Part shown: piece after piece, positions 11,409-24,163 of the stretch | Layout: each line of letters begins with the position of its first letter | Numbering within the stretch: position 1 is the stretch's first letter | From: Coriolopsis trogii | Lineage: Eukaryota; Basidiomycota; Agaricomycetes; Polyporales; Polyporaceae | Direction: 5' to 3' | Assembly: GCA_020543525.1 (NCBI GenBank) | Contig: JAHYIO010000033.1 | Coordinates: 868,001-932,000 of the forward strand | DNA length: 64,000 nucleotides | Notes under the pieces: model-generated | What the model was told of the DNA's origin: nothing | Databases searched by the model: none | The model's input: only the letters and a program-made list of their open reading frames with translations | Program-made: the position numbers and the translations under genes

Positions 11409-13323
11409 TCAGTCATGACGCACCGTCACAGTCGACACAGTAGAGAAGTCGAATCCGACCAAGCTGTCCGTCCGCGCACGCGCCGTCTCGGAGAACCGGC
11501 CCCAGCTGACCCACCACTCCTCCGCTGCGTCGCCCGCGTCGTACCCAAATATGCTCGAGATCGCCTCGAACTGTGCCTTGAGCGAGCCGTCGTCCCAGTC
11601 GGTCAGGCCGGTGCGCGACACGTCTTCGTTCCGCGCGTCCGCCGCGGGGCCGTCCGGGAGACACATCAGCTGCAGGTTGTCGAGCTCGCCCTGGCGGACG
11701 ACATTGCAGCGGCTTTGGCGGAGCTCTTGGAAGGATTCAAGGTAGGACGTGATCTGCTCATTTGTCCGGATGTGTGAGAAGAGAGAACCAAACACGACAG
11801 CGTCTTCTACTGCCATCGCGGCTGTGTGAGTGCCACCGGGCTTTCGTAACAGAGAGGCGTGTCAGTGGGAATTCCGGGGCCGGATTGGTGCTACTCACGT
11901 ATGATGGGTGCGCCGCGTCGCCCAGAAGCACGATCCGTCCCGTCTCATCTATCCAACGTTCGTCTTCGTGCTTCATCCATTGTGTGCGGATAAGTTTTGA
12001 GGCCAGGGTAACCAGGCGACGAACACTGGAACAGGGCACGGCGGAACCATTAGCCACCGAGTAGAGAGGTGAGGAGGAAGTTACGGACACTGAGCAGTCG
12101 GTCTTCACAATGACCTTCTCCGCGGGCACCAGTTCGTCCCAGTTTTCCTGGCCGCCCTGCTCCAGCCCGTCAAGGCCATACCAAGAGTATATCCCGATGA
12201 AAAAGTCCTTTTTGCCATGCTGGCAAGAACACACTGTCAGCGCTCGAACATGCTCTAGGATACAAGCAACCTACAACAGGATGTGCTGGCCGGGACAGGT
12301 AAACACATTGAAAGTCTGCAGAAGAGTGGGATGCACTCACCCAACATACATCTGTGCTGACCCATCCATGTTGGCCACTGTTCGAAGCCCGAGTGAGAAC
12401 GAGTGGGATCCTGGGACGAGGAGGTAGCCACGCACCTCATCAGCTAGCAAGAGCGGCTTCAGCTCTGGATCCTTCATCATATCCTCTCCCTTCACAACAC
12501 CCGTATACACCGTCAAGCCCGCAGGCTCCGGCTTGTCTTCTCGCCCCAACACCACACGCCGCACCATGCTACTGCATCCATCCGCGCCGATCAGCAGGTC
12601 CGCGCTCAGCACTTCGCCATTCGCCAAAGTCACTCTCGGCCGTGGTTGTGACTCCGTCCCTTGCTGTATCGCGGTCACAGGTGTGTTCAGGTCGATCTGA
12701 GCCCCGGCTTTCGTAGCAAGTTGATATAATATCTTGATCAGGTCTTCTCGCTGACAACATGGATGAACACACCAGCTTTGGCGGAGAGCTATGGAGATAT
12801 GAATAGGACTCACGTGCATCACCAAGAATTCACCACCTGTCTCGGCCATAACTGCAGGCGTCCAGTGGAGGTACCCAATGCTCTCCCCCGTATGCACTAA
12901 CGGGATGATGAGTCTTGTTCCGACTATACCGCACCTCCGGGGCTGCATACTACTCACTGCTAGGGAGTGGCGAGCCCACGTTAAGGGATGTTACCGTCGC
13001 AAGCTCCTCTTTCCCGACCCATTCTCGTAGTATTTTGCTGATGTTCGGAGGAATGCGCACGCCACCACTGGGCCTGTTGAAGTCATTCTTCTCTAGGACC
13101 CGCACGCGGTGTCCGGCCGTGCTGAGAACGTACGCCGCGGCGAGCCCACTTGCACCTAGGAACGGCCACAAATCAGCCCTGAAGTCAACTTGGGTCTGGG
13201 TAAGCCTCGAGCGCCATAGTGAAGATGGCGTCTCGGCATGATCGTATGAGTAGACGCTGACTTACCCGCACCGATTACGAGGAAGTCTAACTTGAGGTCT
13301 GCCTCACGGGTGACGATAGGCAT
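11409..13323 (-). CDS. FAD-dependent monooxygenase, array copy 1
   Basis: Group A flavin monooxygenase of the aromatic-hydroxylase (PF01494-like) type; such enzymes use NAD(P)H, FAD and O2 to hydroxylate aromatic substrates. The substrate is unknown. Nine exons splice in frame to 463 aa: 13266-13323, 12958-13155, 12814-12896, 12436-12750, 12341-12377, 12275-12285, 12089-12219, 11899-12025 and 11409-11840. Visible motifs: VIGAGASGLAAAYVL (Rossmann GxGxxG) followed by RVRVLEK, ADLLIGADG (DG motif) and GRIVLLGDAAHP (GD motif). The C-terminal block reads YDAGDAAEEWWVSWGR. The sixth exon is only 11 nt and encodes AHPV together with one base from the preceding exon. No signal peptide or membrane helix is evident. 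First of five tandem paralogues; its tail VTVRHD matches copy 5. Confidence 0.88.
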
Positions 13324-14803
13324 GGCGGAGACGGGGAGGACTGGTGGGAGTGAAAGAAAGAAGGGAAGAGAAGGTGCTCTCTTTGTCCAGTGCAAGTGTG
13401 GTTTTTGATAAGGTTCATGTTCACGACTTCCTGGTGACGCATGGTGCGAGAAGCAGCATGAAAGCGTCAGGCGAGCCTTAGGGATACACACAATCGGATG
13501 AATTTCTCACCATACCACGTACTGGGGCACTGGTAGCGAGTGTCGCCCCTCGCGTGCTCATCCGACGATCAGTGGAAGGGTCGAAGCATAGCCGTGTTTA
13601 CACCTTGTCTACACGCGACCGAGGGCGAGCACTGCTCCGATGAATTCAAAGGAGGACGGATACTGTTCTGTGCGCGAGCGAGGCGGCACTACTAGCCTGT
13701 GATTGGTAACGCCAGAACATCTGCCAATGTCATGGATGAGAATACCGTTGCGTTCTGCCAGGATGTTCAACAACGTAATGACCGACGATTCACCTGTTGA
13801 TCGGAACCAGTTCGAGTGCGGCTGTATCGTCACGGTACCAGCAGCCGAACCGCTGTGCCCGACATCGGACAGACCCCCATCTGCGGGAGCCATCTCCGTG
13901 GGATTGACCGGTATCTATGTCTTGCTATTGTGGAGAGGTGGAGGCCTCCGGGCCTGGCAGCGTGCGTACTGTATTGTCCAGGCTTCACGCGACTATTCGA
14001 GTGGGCACCCTACAGGGCAGAAATCATAAGTCATGAAAACATCTACACACCGAAGATTCGGTACCGAAAGTACAAGGGCTGCCTTAGTCGTGAAAGGTGG
14101 GCGTCTCGTGGAACACTGGAAGAGTTGTCAAGAGCTACGTGTGATTCTGAAGCGCTTAGGGGTAGTCTTGGACTTCATGAGAGGCCTTCTCCGGCATCAT
14201 CCCGGCCCCCTTCGTAGTCCTCCGAGTGCAACGCTTTCTCAACAGAGAGACTTGGAGTAAGACGATGAGAGGCTCTTGGACGGATTCCTACGGCACATGA
14301 TGGATATCATTAGCTCTTTCTGTTGACACCATTTCTGTTGAATCGCAGGCTTGTGCAATGTTCTGATGAGTGGTGGGAGCGGCGTGCGTAGCGTCGGCAA
14401 GTTTGTCGGCTTGAAGTAATCCCCAGGTCGCGCTAGTACGCCAGAACGGGAGGTACGAACCGTCGAGGAACTAGCTTGGCCGACACTGGAATCTGCAGAC
14501 AACAGATATAAGCAGGACTCGACCGACAATACAAGACATTGTGGTCCCCCGCCCACTTAGATAGCCTGCTAACCGGTTATCACGAGAAGGCGGCACCCAT
14601 GTGGCATTCTCATCCGTCGTAGGCAACACCAATGCAAACCGACTCTAGAAACTCTATACACCTCATCCCATAACAACTAAAATGTCAGGGTTGAGTTCTG
14701 CGAGCTTCTCGGACGGCAATACAAATGGTCAACACACCGTTACGTACGCCCACCATAAGAGCGATCCGCTCACACAGAGCACGCGGCATCAGATTCCCTG
14801 CAT
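13324..14803. other. Spacer between array copies 1 and 2
   Basis: About 1.5 kb. Just upstream of copy 1 the minus strand is pyrimidine-rich, as is common before fungal start codons. I found no remnant of a further monooxygenase copy and no other supported gene; the ORFs here lack recognisable motifs. Confidence 0.45.
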
Positions 14804-16619
14804 TCAGTGGCGAATGCACGACTCGGGGATATGAGGACCCAGTTTGCTCCGTCGGTCCCGTGCCTCTTCGCGCAGCCTGCCCCAACTAACCCACCACTCC
14901 TCTGCTGCATCCCCAGCGTCATAGCCGAATATCCCCGAGAACTCGTCGTACTGCTCCTTCAACATGCCGTCGTGCCATTCCTCATTCGTCCGGCGGACGT
15001 TCTCGTCTCGAGCGCGAGCCTCAGGTCCTGCAGGCAAGGACATCAGCCACACGTTGTCGAATTCAGCCTGACGGAGGAAGTTGCATCGTGGTCTGCGGAG
15101 CTCCTGGTATGCGTTGATGAAGATCGGGATCTGCTCCATCGAAGTCAGATGGGAAAAGAGCGAGCCGAATACCACTGCGTCCTCGACGGCCATGCTAGCT
15201 GCGTGTGTACCGCTGGGCTGTACGGGGTCAGACTTTACGGCTAACAGGTACAACAGACCGCACTGCTTACATATGTGTGATGAGCAGCTTCGCCCATCAG
15301 TACGATCCGGCCGGTGGAATCGGTCCAAGACGGAGGCTCATCCTTTCGTGCGAGCCATTGCGAGCGGATCAGTGGCGACGACAGGTTGATGAGTCGTCTA
15401 ACACTGATGATAGGGTAAGTATGAAGTACACCACTACTGACCGAATTTTACGCACATCTCCCCGTCGTATGGCGACAGGGCTTCCTCAGCGGGGATTCGT
15501 TCGTCCCACGTGTCCTCTCCGCCTTGCTTCACACCGTCGAGGTTGTACCAGGAATACACAGATATCTGGAACTCCGAATTGCCACGCTATTTTCGTCAGT
15601 CAGCCATGTCCAAGTTACGCCAAGTCGTCGCGTTGAGCGCACCACAGGATGTGCTACACGTTAAGATCAACAAAGGTCCACGACGAACGTGATCATGGAC
15701 GCTCACCGCATAGGCACCTGTTCTCCCCCATCCAGACCGCCCACTATGTGCCTGATCAGAATGCATGGTCATCAGTACCAAAAGAAATGCGAACCTCTTC
15801 TGCGTATAGATGAGGCTTCAGCTCGGGGTCTTGCGACATGACCTCCCCCGGTATCGTGCCAGTGTACACAGTCAGACCGGCCGGCTCTGGTGGGTCCTCT
15901 ACAAAGATCGTTCGCCGAGTAATGCCATTATGACCGTCCGCCCCAATGAGAATGTCGGCAGTAACAACCTCGCCGGTAGCCAAAGTGACGGTAGGGCGTG
16001 GTTGCGCACTTGTTCCTGGTTGTACACTTTTGACCTCCGCATTGAGGGTGATATGTGCACCCGCTTCTGACGCGAGCTCATGCAGCACATCAATGAGGTC
16101 CTGGCGCTGGATATGTGGATGAGAGAGGGCTCTCCGGGGGTGGACAATGAATGGAAGGAGCACTCACATGCATCAAGAGAAACTCGCCCCCCGTCTCAGC
16201 CAACACCGCTGGCCTCCACTCCAGATTCCCAACACGTTCGCCAGTTTGTACTGAGACGGGTCAGTGCGCCCACAGCGTCGAGTAGCTCAGGACTCACGGC
16301 GATATAATGGAGACCGTAGGTTTCGTCTGGTGAACGTTGCGAGCCGCTCTTGGCCCATCCATTGACGGAGAATTTTGCTTAGATTCGGAGGAACACGAAG
16401 GCCGCCGCTCGGCGAATTAAGATTAGACTTCTCTAAAACTCTGACACGGTGCCCCGAGTTACTGAGCATGTACGCAAGAGCAAGACCGGCGATGCCTACA
16501 AACGACATGGTGATTGTCACCGATCTGGGTCGATATCAATACAGAAATCGAAGGAACTCACCTCCCCCAACTACGAGGAAATCGAGTGTAAATTCTGCCT
16601 TGCGGTTGACTATGGGCAT
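14804..16619 (-). CDS. FAD-dependent monooxygenase, array copy 2 (divergent GD motif)
   Basis: Same family and exon plan as copy 1, start MPIVNRKAEFTLDFLVVGG at 16619 and TGA at 14804-14806. The Rossmann motif (VVGGGIAGLALAYML) and DG motif (ADILIGADG) are intact. However the third FAD motif, GDAAHP in the other four copies, reads GEAAHH here. PGGTH just after it is PSGTH, and the S..VR segment after the DG motif is NGITRR. The 11-nt microexon is at 15643-15653 (AHPV). I see no frameshift or premature stop after splicing, so this is a diverged but open gene. The C-terminal tail ends CIRH, unlike its neighbours. It is the most divergent copy; it could be a neofunctionalised enzyme or an early decaying one. 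Confidence 0.82.
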
Positions 16620-18331
16620 GACGGGGCGTGACGAATGTATCGATCGTAAGGTCGTGAGGAAGGGGGGGAGGGTCTCTACACCGCCGGCAGAGCCGAAGGT
16701 ATATCACGCAGATGGCACCTGCTTCGAAAAGGGCCCATTCGCACGACCCGGCGGGAGACATGCCACAATACCATTACCCTGCGCAACGTTGCTGAGGTAC
16801 CCGAGCATGCAGCTCAGGTAGCAGCGCTGATACTGGCGTCCCTCGGCGACACGTGACTGGCGAACATGCAGGAGGTCTTGGGACGGGGACACTCCGTTTA
16901 TGAGAGAATAGCCATGCGATCATCGTGGCTCACTGTTGAGCGAGGCTGGAGCGTCCGGTTGGGAGTGTCCGGGCTCAGGCAAACGTAAGTGACGACTGGG
17001 CGCAACTTGATATCGGAAGGCTGGAGAAAATCTATCGCGAAGCGGTCTTGGTGACCGATCCGTTTGGAAATTCCGGAGAAACGAGGCAACTGCTTACTTA
17101 CATGCGATGGCTGCAGTACATGTGAGGTTTTCGGCGACACATTAGCCAGCCGAATGTAGGTCAGTACATCGGTATACATGGAGCTGATATCAGTAAAACT
17201 GATCAACGATACACTCCATTACGACTCCATATCAGATGCAGAGTCTATGCGACATTGCAAAATCAGTCACTTACCGCGTGGGAGCCGTCCATGGACCACA
17301 TGAGTATGGGAGTAGGCCCAAGAGCAACTTCAAGCAAACAGACAGAGTGGTCGGATTGGTGTATGTGAAAGAGCTGACGTTGTACCAAGCCCGCTCATCC
17401 GCCCCGCGCGCCATGGCCACGTGCCAGATGTCGGCGTGGACTCGAATAGGACCCCTGAATATACTATTCGAGCTCATATCCCATTTTGACCTCAAAACGG
17501 TCATTTTCGGTGGTGGGCTCTGAGGTGAAATTCGGTTATTTTCCTATGACCTACCCTCCATGGGCCAAAAATCGGTTAAAATCGGCATATATCGTCAAAA
17601 AAGCGCCCAAAATCCTTTCGGGGCGCCTAAACTTACGCGCCGTACTACGGCCCGTAGCAGGCGCATGAGCTACTTTTCCGGAAACTATCATGGTAATGGG
17701 CTGCATTGCACAAAGGATAAATGTCTACTAAGATGCTACTTATGCTGAGTTCTTATGCGGACTATCTGCATCACATGAAGTCAAAGGCCCAGCGCCCGGG
17801 TTTTCGGTTATCCGGCCTGTGACCTGACCAGCTGAGGGCCGATTTCGGGGCTCTTTGGCCTGTCAGATTTGACCGTCCAGAGCCCCATTTTCGGTGATTT
17901 GGATGTAAGTTCGCCGGCCCTACGGGCCCATTTTCGGCGGTTTGGGCCTATGAGCTCGATATAGTATATGCAGGGGTCCTACTCGAATGGCACCAAGATG
18001 GCACCGACTGATCAAGTCTATGTACACACTCTACTTCCGCAGGTCCCGCTCACTGAGGTTCTGTACGTAAAGAGTCAACAGTGATATCAACACGCACCCG
18101 CAAGGCAAAGCCGTAATTGGACGTGGTATATTTGCAGATGATAGTGGTGTAAGTACAACATGTATGCCATAATTTTAAGTAAGGCGTGAGAAGCAATCCG
18201 CAGAGCATGACAAACATAAGTACAGATAGCGCATGAGGAGAACATGAGTGCGTCGGGTAATGCGAGTAAAGAGACAAGGAGAGAGAGGCGAGACCGCCCC
18301 CTGAGACACAGCCGCATACTGGGATATTCGC
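16620..18331. other. Spacer between array copies 2 and 3
   Basis: About 1.7 kb, the longest array spacer. It contains the inverted-repeat element at 17443-17985. Outside that element I see no supported gene. Confidence 0.5.
17443..17985. mobile_element. MITE-like element with about 37-bp terminal inverted repeats
   Basis: The left end (17443-17478) and the reverse complement of the right end (17949-17985) match at about 34 of 37 positions with one gap. Shared cores are TAGGACCCCTG, ATATACTAT and CGAGCTCATA. The 543-bp body has no long ORF. It contains repeated ATTTTCGG-type motifs in both halves, as in non-autonomous DNA transposons. Weaker inverted similarity (GTGCCA...) may extend the ends outward to about 17422 and 18010. 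I could not define a target-site duplication. It sits in the spacer between array copies 2 and 3. Confidence 0.7.
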
Positions 18332-20726
18332 TCAGGCTTCAGCCTCAACGTCCCAACCTTGGTCCACAGTTACGCTGCTCGATTCGGAAAAGTCGAGTTG
18401 CATCATGCTTGGGTGCGCGCGGGCCTGCTCGTAGAACCGTCCCCAGCTGACCCACCACTCCTCCGCCGCATCGCCCGCGTCGTACCCGAAGATCTCCGAG
18501 ATCTCTTCGAACTGTTTCTGCAGCATGCCGTCGTCCAATTCGTCCCACTCATGGCTGCTCTGGTCCTGTCGCATGCTCTCGTCGCGTGCGTCCTGCTCGG
18601 GGCCGGCCGGGATGACCATCATGTGTGCGTTCGCGAGGTCGGCGAGCCGGACGACGTCGCATCGACGTTGTCGGAGCTGTTCGTAGGCATCCAAGAATGT
18701 CTGTGTTTGATCCATCGAGCGTAGGTGCGAGAACAGCGACCCTAGGACGACAGCGTCTTCGACAGCCATGCTGGACGTGTGTGAACCGCCGGGCTACATC
18801 CCAGTGAGTCTCTTTGAGCGAATACGAAAGTCGGGGAGGTATGGTGTACTCACGTATGATGGATGTGCGGCATCACCGAGCAGGACTATCCGACCTGTAC
18901 TGTCCACCCATTGATGAGTTTCTTCGCGTTCCATATATTGCGTACGTATCAGTTTGGGTGTCATGGACAGCAGTTTTCGCAATCTAACCATGCCGTCAGC
19001 ATCGGTTTGGACGGGACGAGGAGACGCGCACATTGAACCATCCTGATCTGTGCGCACCGAATCCGACGGAACGAGTTCATCCCAGTTTTCTTTACCAGCC
19101 AATTTCAGACCGTCAAGTCCACGATGGGAGTATATACCAAAGAAGAATTGCGTCTTGCCCCGCTGCATATCATCTGTCAGTCGTCTACTCCAAATCGAAG
19201 TGCGGCGGAGGGGCACGTACAAGAGGATGCCCTAGTGATCTTCTGGTCAGCGCGGAATCCAAAAGCGTTCCATAAGTTCGCTTACCACAGAAACATCGGT
19301 GTTCACCCATCCACAACGTCCATTGCTCCGCAAACAAATACGGTCGTAGCTCGGGATCGTTCAGCATCCCCTCTCCATCGACGACCCCAGTATATACGGT
19401 CAGTCCACCGGACCTCGGGCAGTCCGGCTGCCCAAGCACGACGTTCCGAACCATACTCTCGCACCCGTCTGTTCCGATAAGCATGTCTGCGTACAATATA
19501 TCTCCATTGGCGAGGGTGACGCTCGGATTTGGCAGGTCCTCCGTTCCCTGTTGTATCGCGATCACCTCCGTGTTGAGATCCACTTGTGCTCCTGCATCCG
19601 TTGCAAGTTTGTATAGTAGTTGGACGAGATCGTCGTGCTGTGAGAAAACGCGGTAGTACGATTAGCTGGACGCATCCTGACACCACTCAACATACCCGCA
19701 GTCACTGACTCACATGCATCGTAAGAAATTCGCCGCCAGTCTCGGCCATGACTGCCGGTTTCCACTGCAGTGTGCCGACGTTTTCTCCTGTGCTTACTGT
19801 CAAACCAGTGATAAGTCGCTGCCAGCCAGTATAAAGTAGACATCGGGAAAGATCGTGCACAGCTAGCATGGGAGCGACTCAATGTCGATCATGCGGTGGC
19901 CCTGGGGAGCACCATCGCAGATCACATTGTGGGCGCACTTTGGGAGAATTCTCTTGCTGGTGACGCTCGAGCGCAGTTCTGAAGGTTATTTGGTCCACTG
20001 CCACATAGATCTGGTACGACGCCACATAACATGGCCAGACTAGTACCATACACGTGAGAGCACGATCGGCGGGTCAGAGAGGATAACCCAATGGTGACAG
20101 ACGTCCTTCCATCAGTGTCGTGGACGTCGTGATAAGCTTCAATGGCACCAGCCGTAGACGCTAGCCATGGATCACAGATGCACATGTCGTTGAATTATGG
20201 GCTTCAGAGGAAAGAAGCAACGAGCTTCGACGCAGATGTGCGGAATGACAGCTCGAAACCCGTACATTCTGCCCTTCCGTCAAATAGGCGCTCTATCAGA
20301 AGAGTCACGAATCCTCGCAAGGCGAGCCGAGCACAGCGTGGAGAGCGAGATGCTGCGCAGTGCTGCTGGGAGACACGACGGTAGACTCACATCGATTGAA
20401 CGGGGTGCCAACGCATTTTATCGCCACTTTCATGAGTTCCTCCCTGCCCACCCATTGCTCCAGAATCTTGCTGAGGTTGGGTGGTATGCGGTGGCCCCCG
20501 CTTGGAGCTTGATAGTTGCTCTTCTCGAGGACCCGCACGCGGTGTCCCGCATTGCGCAGCACGTAAGCGACTGCGAGCCCTCCGACGCCTAACGGAACAC
20601 GCGAAAGAGGTCAAGTGCGCCAGTCAGCCGAGACGATGTCGGACATGTGAAAACGGAACCGGACTAACCTCCGCCAACGACGAGGAAATCGAGGGTGAGG
20701 GGAGCTTTGCGCGTAACGATGGGCAT
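18332..20726 (-). CDS. FAD-dependent monooxygenase, array copy 3
   Basis: Start MPIVTRKAPLTLDFLVVGG at 20726, stop at 18332. The Rossmann motif (GGGVGGLAVAYVL), RVRVLEK and GRIVLLGDAAHP are present; the DG motif reads LIGTDG rather than LIGADG. Two structural oddities are visible. Intron 2 (19797-20390) is 594 nt, against 47-61 nt in copies 1 and 2. The intron that splits the E-W junction in the other four copies is absent here: FAEQWTLWMGEHRC is continuous near 19340-19300. The 11-nt microexon is at 19221-19231 (GHPL). The C-terminal block YDAGDAAEEWWVSWGRF is followed by an extended tail ending DVEAEA. Substrate unknown. Confidence 0.86.
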
Positions 20727-21986
20727 GCGGGAGAAAAGGAGAAGGTAAAAGGGTAAGGAAGCTGCGGGGGGACGCGGCTTTTGAGGAAGTCACGCCGGTG
20801 TCAAGCCCCGGACATGATTACAGAACGGATCGCAGGCGTCACTGCAGCAGGTTCTGGCACTGAGACCCGCAGGGGGGCGTTCTTGCCTGGGCGGCATGTC
20901 GTGAGAGCATGAGAGGGAGGGCCTGTACCCAAGCGCATTGCGATGCCAACATAAGATGTTGTTCTCCGCCTTACCTCTCCGTCCTCAGAGCTGATGTAAA
21001 CTAGAGAGACGTGCGAAGAGCTCGTTTGAACGGCAAGTGGACACACCAGGCCTTCGTTTAGTCCGATAGCTTCTCGGAAGAGATCCACGCGTCAATGTCG
21101 TCGCAACAATCCGAGAAATCAAGAAGCAATCTGCGGACCAGATGTGAGAATTGTGGTGAAAGAGACGCACTACCATATGGTCCAGCTGACCGCGAGATCC
21201 TGTGCAAAGCTCTGTACGGAAGAGACTATGCCCACCGTCCTGCGTTAACGTATCGTAAGTGCAGTGCATGGGTAGTAGAATCATACTCCGCGAGCTCACC
21301 GAAGAAGTTGTGACCGGCGATATGCTGGGTCGTAATGCACTGAGCATGGGGCTCAGCTGTTCTCGGCGCGCGGTCGGAAAGTTGCGGGCTCGTGGGGACA
21401 ATGATGGACGCTGAATGGTGATGAGAGCTGATGCTCGCATAGAGACGCAAGTTCACATGAGTGCGTCAAGTTGCAACATGCGCAATCGTCGATGTCAAGC
21501 AGGCGAAGCATATGAGGTTGTCGTGGCAGAGGCGAAGGCGCTACGGGGGGTTAGGCGCCTATATCGCACAGTTGACGCCCCCGTTCTCCTCGGACTCCGA
21601 CGGACGACTCATGAGCGTATCTCTCAGCTCACATCCCAAATCATGGCGCGGCGGCTCTGAAATGCCGGCAGCACAGTGTTACGACCAAGCTGCAAGCATG
21701 AGAATGCGTGTCTGTTATTGTTGAATAAGGCGTCAACACGGGGTATGTATACCGTTCGGAGTCCTCCGTTCCTAGTGCACTGATATAAGTAGTCAAGATT
21801 AGAACAAGAAGGCGCAGCTCGCCAATCCGCGGCCGGTCTACAATTATACTGCAGGCTATACAAGTAAGTGTCGATGTTCGCATGTGCATGACGCATGAGG
21901 GCATACGGCCTCTCCAGCCGGTGATTCATAGAGCGAGAAAGAAACCAAGAGAGAGGGATGGAGAGTACGGCGCCCCGACCGGATGC
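20727..21986. other. Spacer between array copies 3 and 4
   Basis: About 1.26 kb. Pyrimidine-rich on the minus strand just upstream of copy 3. No supported gene or repeat recognised. Confidence 0.45.
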
Positions 21987-24163
21987 TCACTCGCTAGTGT
22001 AGCTGGAGTCGGTCCGGGAGCCGTTCAGGTAGAGCGGTTCTTGCTCTGGGCGGACACGATGGAAGCGACCCCAGTTGATCCACCACTCTTCCGCTGCGTC
22101 ACCAGCATCGTACACGAAGATCTCCGCGATCTCTTCGAACAGCGCCCTCATCGTCCCTTCATCCCACTCTTCTACGTGGTGGGCGAAGACAGCGTCGCGC
22201 ATGTCCGCTGCGGGTCCAGGGGGCATGACCACTAGCTGGCCATTCTTGACGTCCCCCTGGTTGACGAGCTCGCAGCGACGCTGTCGGAGCTCTTGGTATG
22301 CGCTCAAGAGCGACGGGAGCTGTTCCAACGAGTGTAGGTGGGACATCAGTACGCCGAAGACGACCGCGTCTTCTGTCGCCATACTTCCTGAATGCGATCC
22401 GCCCGGCTATGTCGGACGCAGGTAATGAATATCGTGTGTAGTAAGACGAGGAGATAATCAGTGGCTCACATATGGTGGGTGGGCAGCATCACCCAATAGC
22501 ACAATTCGACCGGTCTCGTCCACCCAGTCCTCGATGCCGTCTTCCCTTACCATGTACCGAGTTCGGATGAGATGAGGCGCCATCTTGATGATTCGCTGTA
22601 CTCTAGAGAGGGCCGTCAATTTCGAAGTTCAAGTTCCTCCGCCTTGACCATCATATAGGAACTTACGCCGGCCCATGGTGCTCGATGTTGATCCTGTCCG
22701 TTGGAATCAACTCGTGCCAACTCTCCTCGCCCTCCTGCGGGAGCCCGTCTAGGTTGTTCCACGAGTATATTCCAAAATACCACTCTTTCCGGTTGCGCTG
22801 CAGAACGGGGTGAGCCGCTAAACGTCACACATTGATTCATTGCTTACCACAGGGTGTCCTGAATGACACGGTCGATCAGAGCCGGTCGTAAACTGGCATG
22901 TGTGGAATGGAAGCACTTACCGCAAAAGGCTCGATGTTCTCCCATCCATATAGGAAACTGAGCAAGTGAGCAGACCGAACGAACGACTCGAGGCGCTCGG
23001 GGAACAATCGCTCACCTCATCCGCCTCGACAAGCGGCCGAAGCTCAGGGTCTCTCTTCATCTCCTCCGCGTTCACCGTCGCAGTGTAGACCGTGACCCCG
23101 CCCGGCGACGGGTCGTCCTTTTCGCCTAGCACGACCTCTCGCACCAAGCTCCTCGACCCATCAGCGCCTATCACGATGTCTGCAGTCAGGACTTCCCCGC
23201 TCGCGAGCGTGACGCGCGGGTTTGGCGAGCTGCTCGATCCCTGCCGCACTGACGCTACTGGTGTGTCAAAGTCCACCCTCGCGCCGGCCTCCGTCGCAAG
23301 TCTGTGCAACATGCGGATGAGGTCATCGTGCTATACGAGACGTTTCAGCGCCGCGCGAGAGACAGCAGGGACTAAGAATGGGCTCACGTGCATCATGAGG
23401 AACTCGCCGCCCGTCTCTTCCATGACTGCCGGTTTCCAATGCAGGTACCCGACACGTTCTCCGGTACGCACTGGCGCAGAAATGTTGTGAGTGCGCCATT
23501 CAATTGTGTGGAATCAATGTTACGGAAGAAAGCAACAATAATAACGGCAACAGCCTATCAGCGCGGACGCCCGGCAGCTGACAGTCGGATCGGGGACACG
23601 GCGGTCCCGGAGCTCATGCGCCGGGCATTCCACAGAGGGGGGAATGACTCCTGAGGACATTCTCCGAAGACGAAGAGGGTATGAAGAGAAGGGAACGCTC
23701 TCGCGCACGTGGAGGAGGTGGATAGAGAAGAACGGGAACGACGTCCAGAAAGGATCGACAGAATGCCGAAGTGGGAAAAAGAAGCCAGTTGGGACTTACA
23801 GCGAAGCATTGGTGAGCCCAAACACCGCGTCGACACCTTCATCAGCTCCTCTTGGCCCACCCATTGCTTCAAGATTTTGCTGAAATTTGGAGGAATGCGA
23901 TGGCCGCCACTGTACGCGTTGAGGTTGCTCTTCTCGATGACGCGGACGCGATGGCCGGCGTTGGCCAGGACGTAGGCAACCGCGAGACCGCCGACGCCTG
24001 TGAACGAGAACGAGAACGAGAACGACCGCGGAAAAGGAAGGTTAGATTAGCATGGTGTGATCGATGTATAGGACCAAAACCATAATCAAGAGGAGTCACA
24101 CATACCACCACCAACTACAAGGAAGTTCAGCTTGAGAGATGCCTCGCGGGTAACAACAGGCAT
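21987..24163 (-). CDS. FAD-dependent monooxygenase, array copy 4
   Basis: Start MPVVTREASLKLNFLVVGG at 24163, TGA at 21987-21989. Motifs: GGGVGGLAVAYVL, RVRVIEKSN, ADIVIGADGSRSLVREVV and GRIVLLGDAAHPPY. The C-terminal block is YDAGDAAEEWWINWGRF with a tail ending SSYTSE. In the final domain the start of the helix reads MATEDAVVFGVL instead of MAVEDAVVFGSL. Intron 2 is 329 nt (23471-23799), and intron 1 ends in a GTTCTC tandem repeat just before its acceptor. The 11-nt microexon lies at 22848-22858 (GHPV). Splicing gives an open frame throughout. Same predicted chemistry as the other copies. Confidence 0.86.

Noticed and set aside
13600..14700. A sixth, decayed monooxygenase copy in the first spacer
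   Set aside because: I searched by eye for GDAAHP, GADG, VLEK and EEWW-like remnants on both strands and found none.
19797..20390. A separate gene inside the long intron of array copy 3
   Set aside because: The ORFs within it have no motifs and the flanking exons join in frame, so a long intron is the simpler reading.
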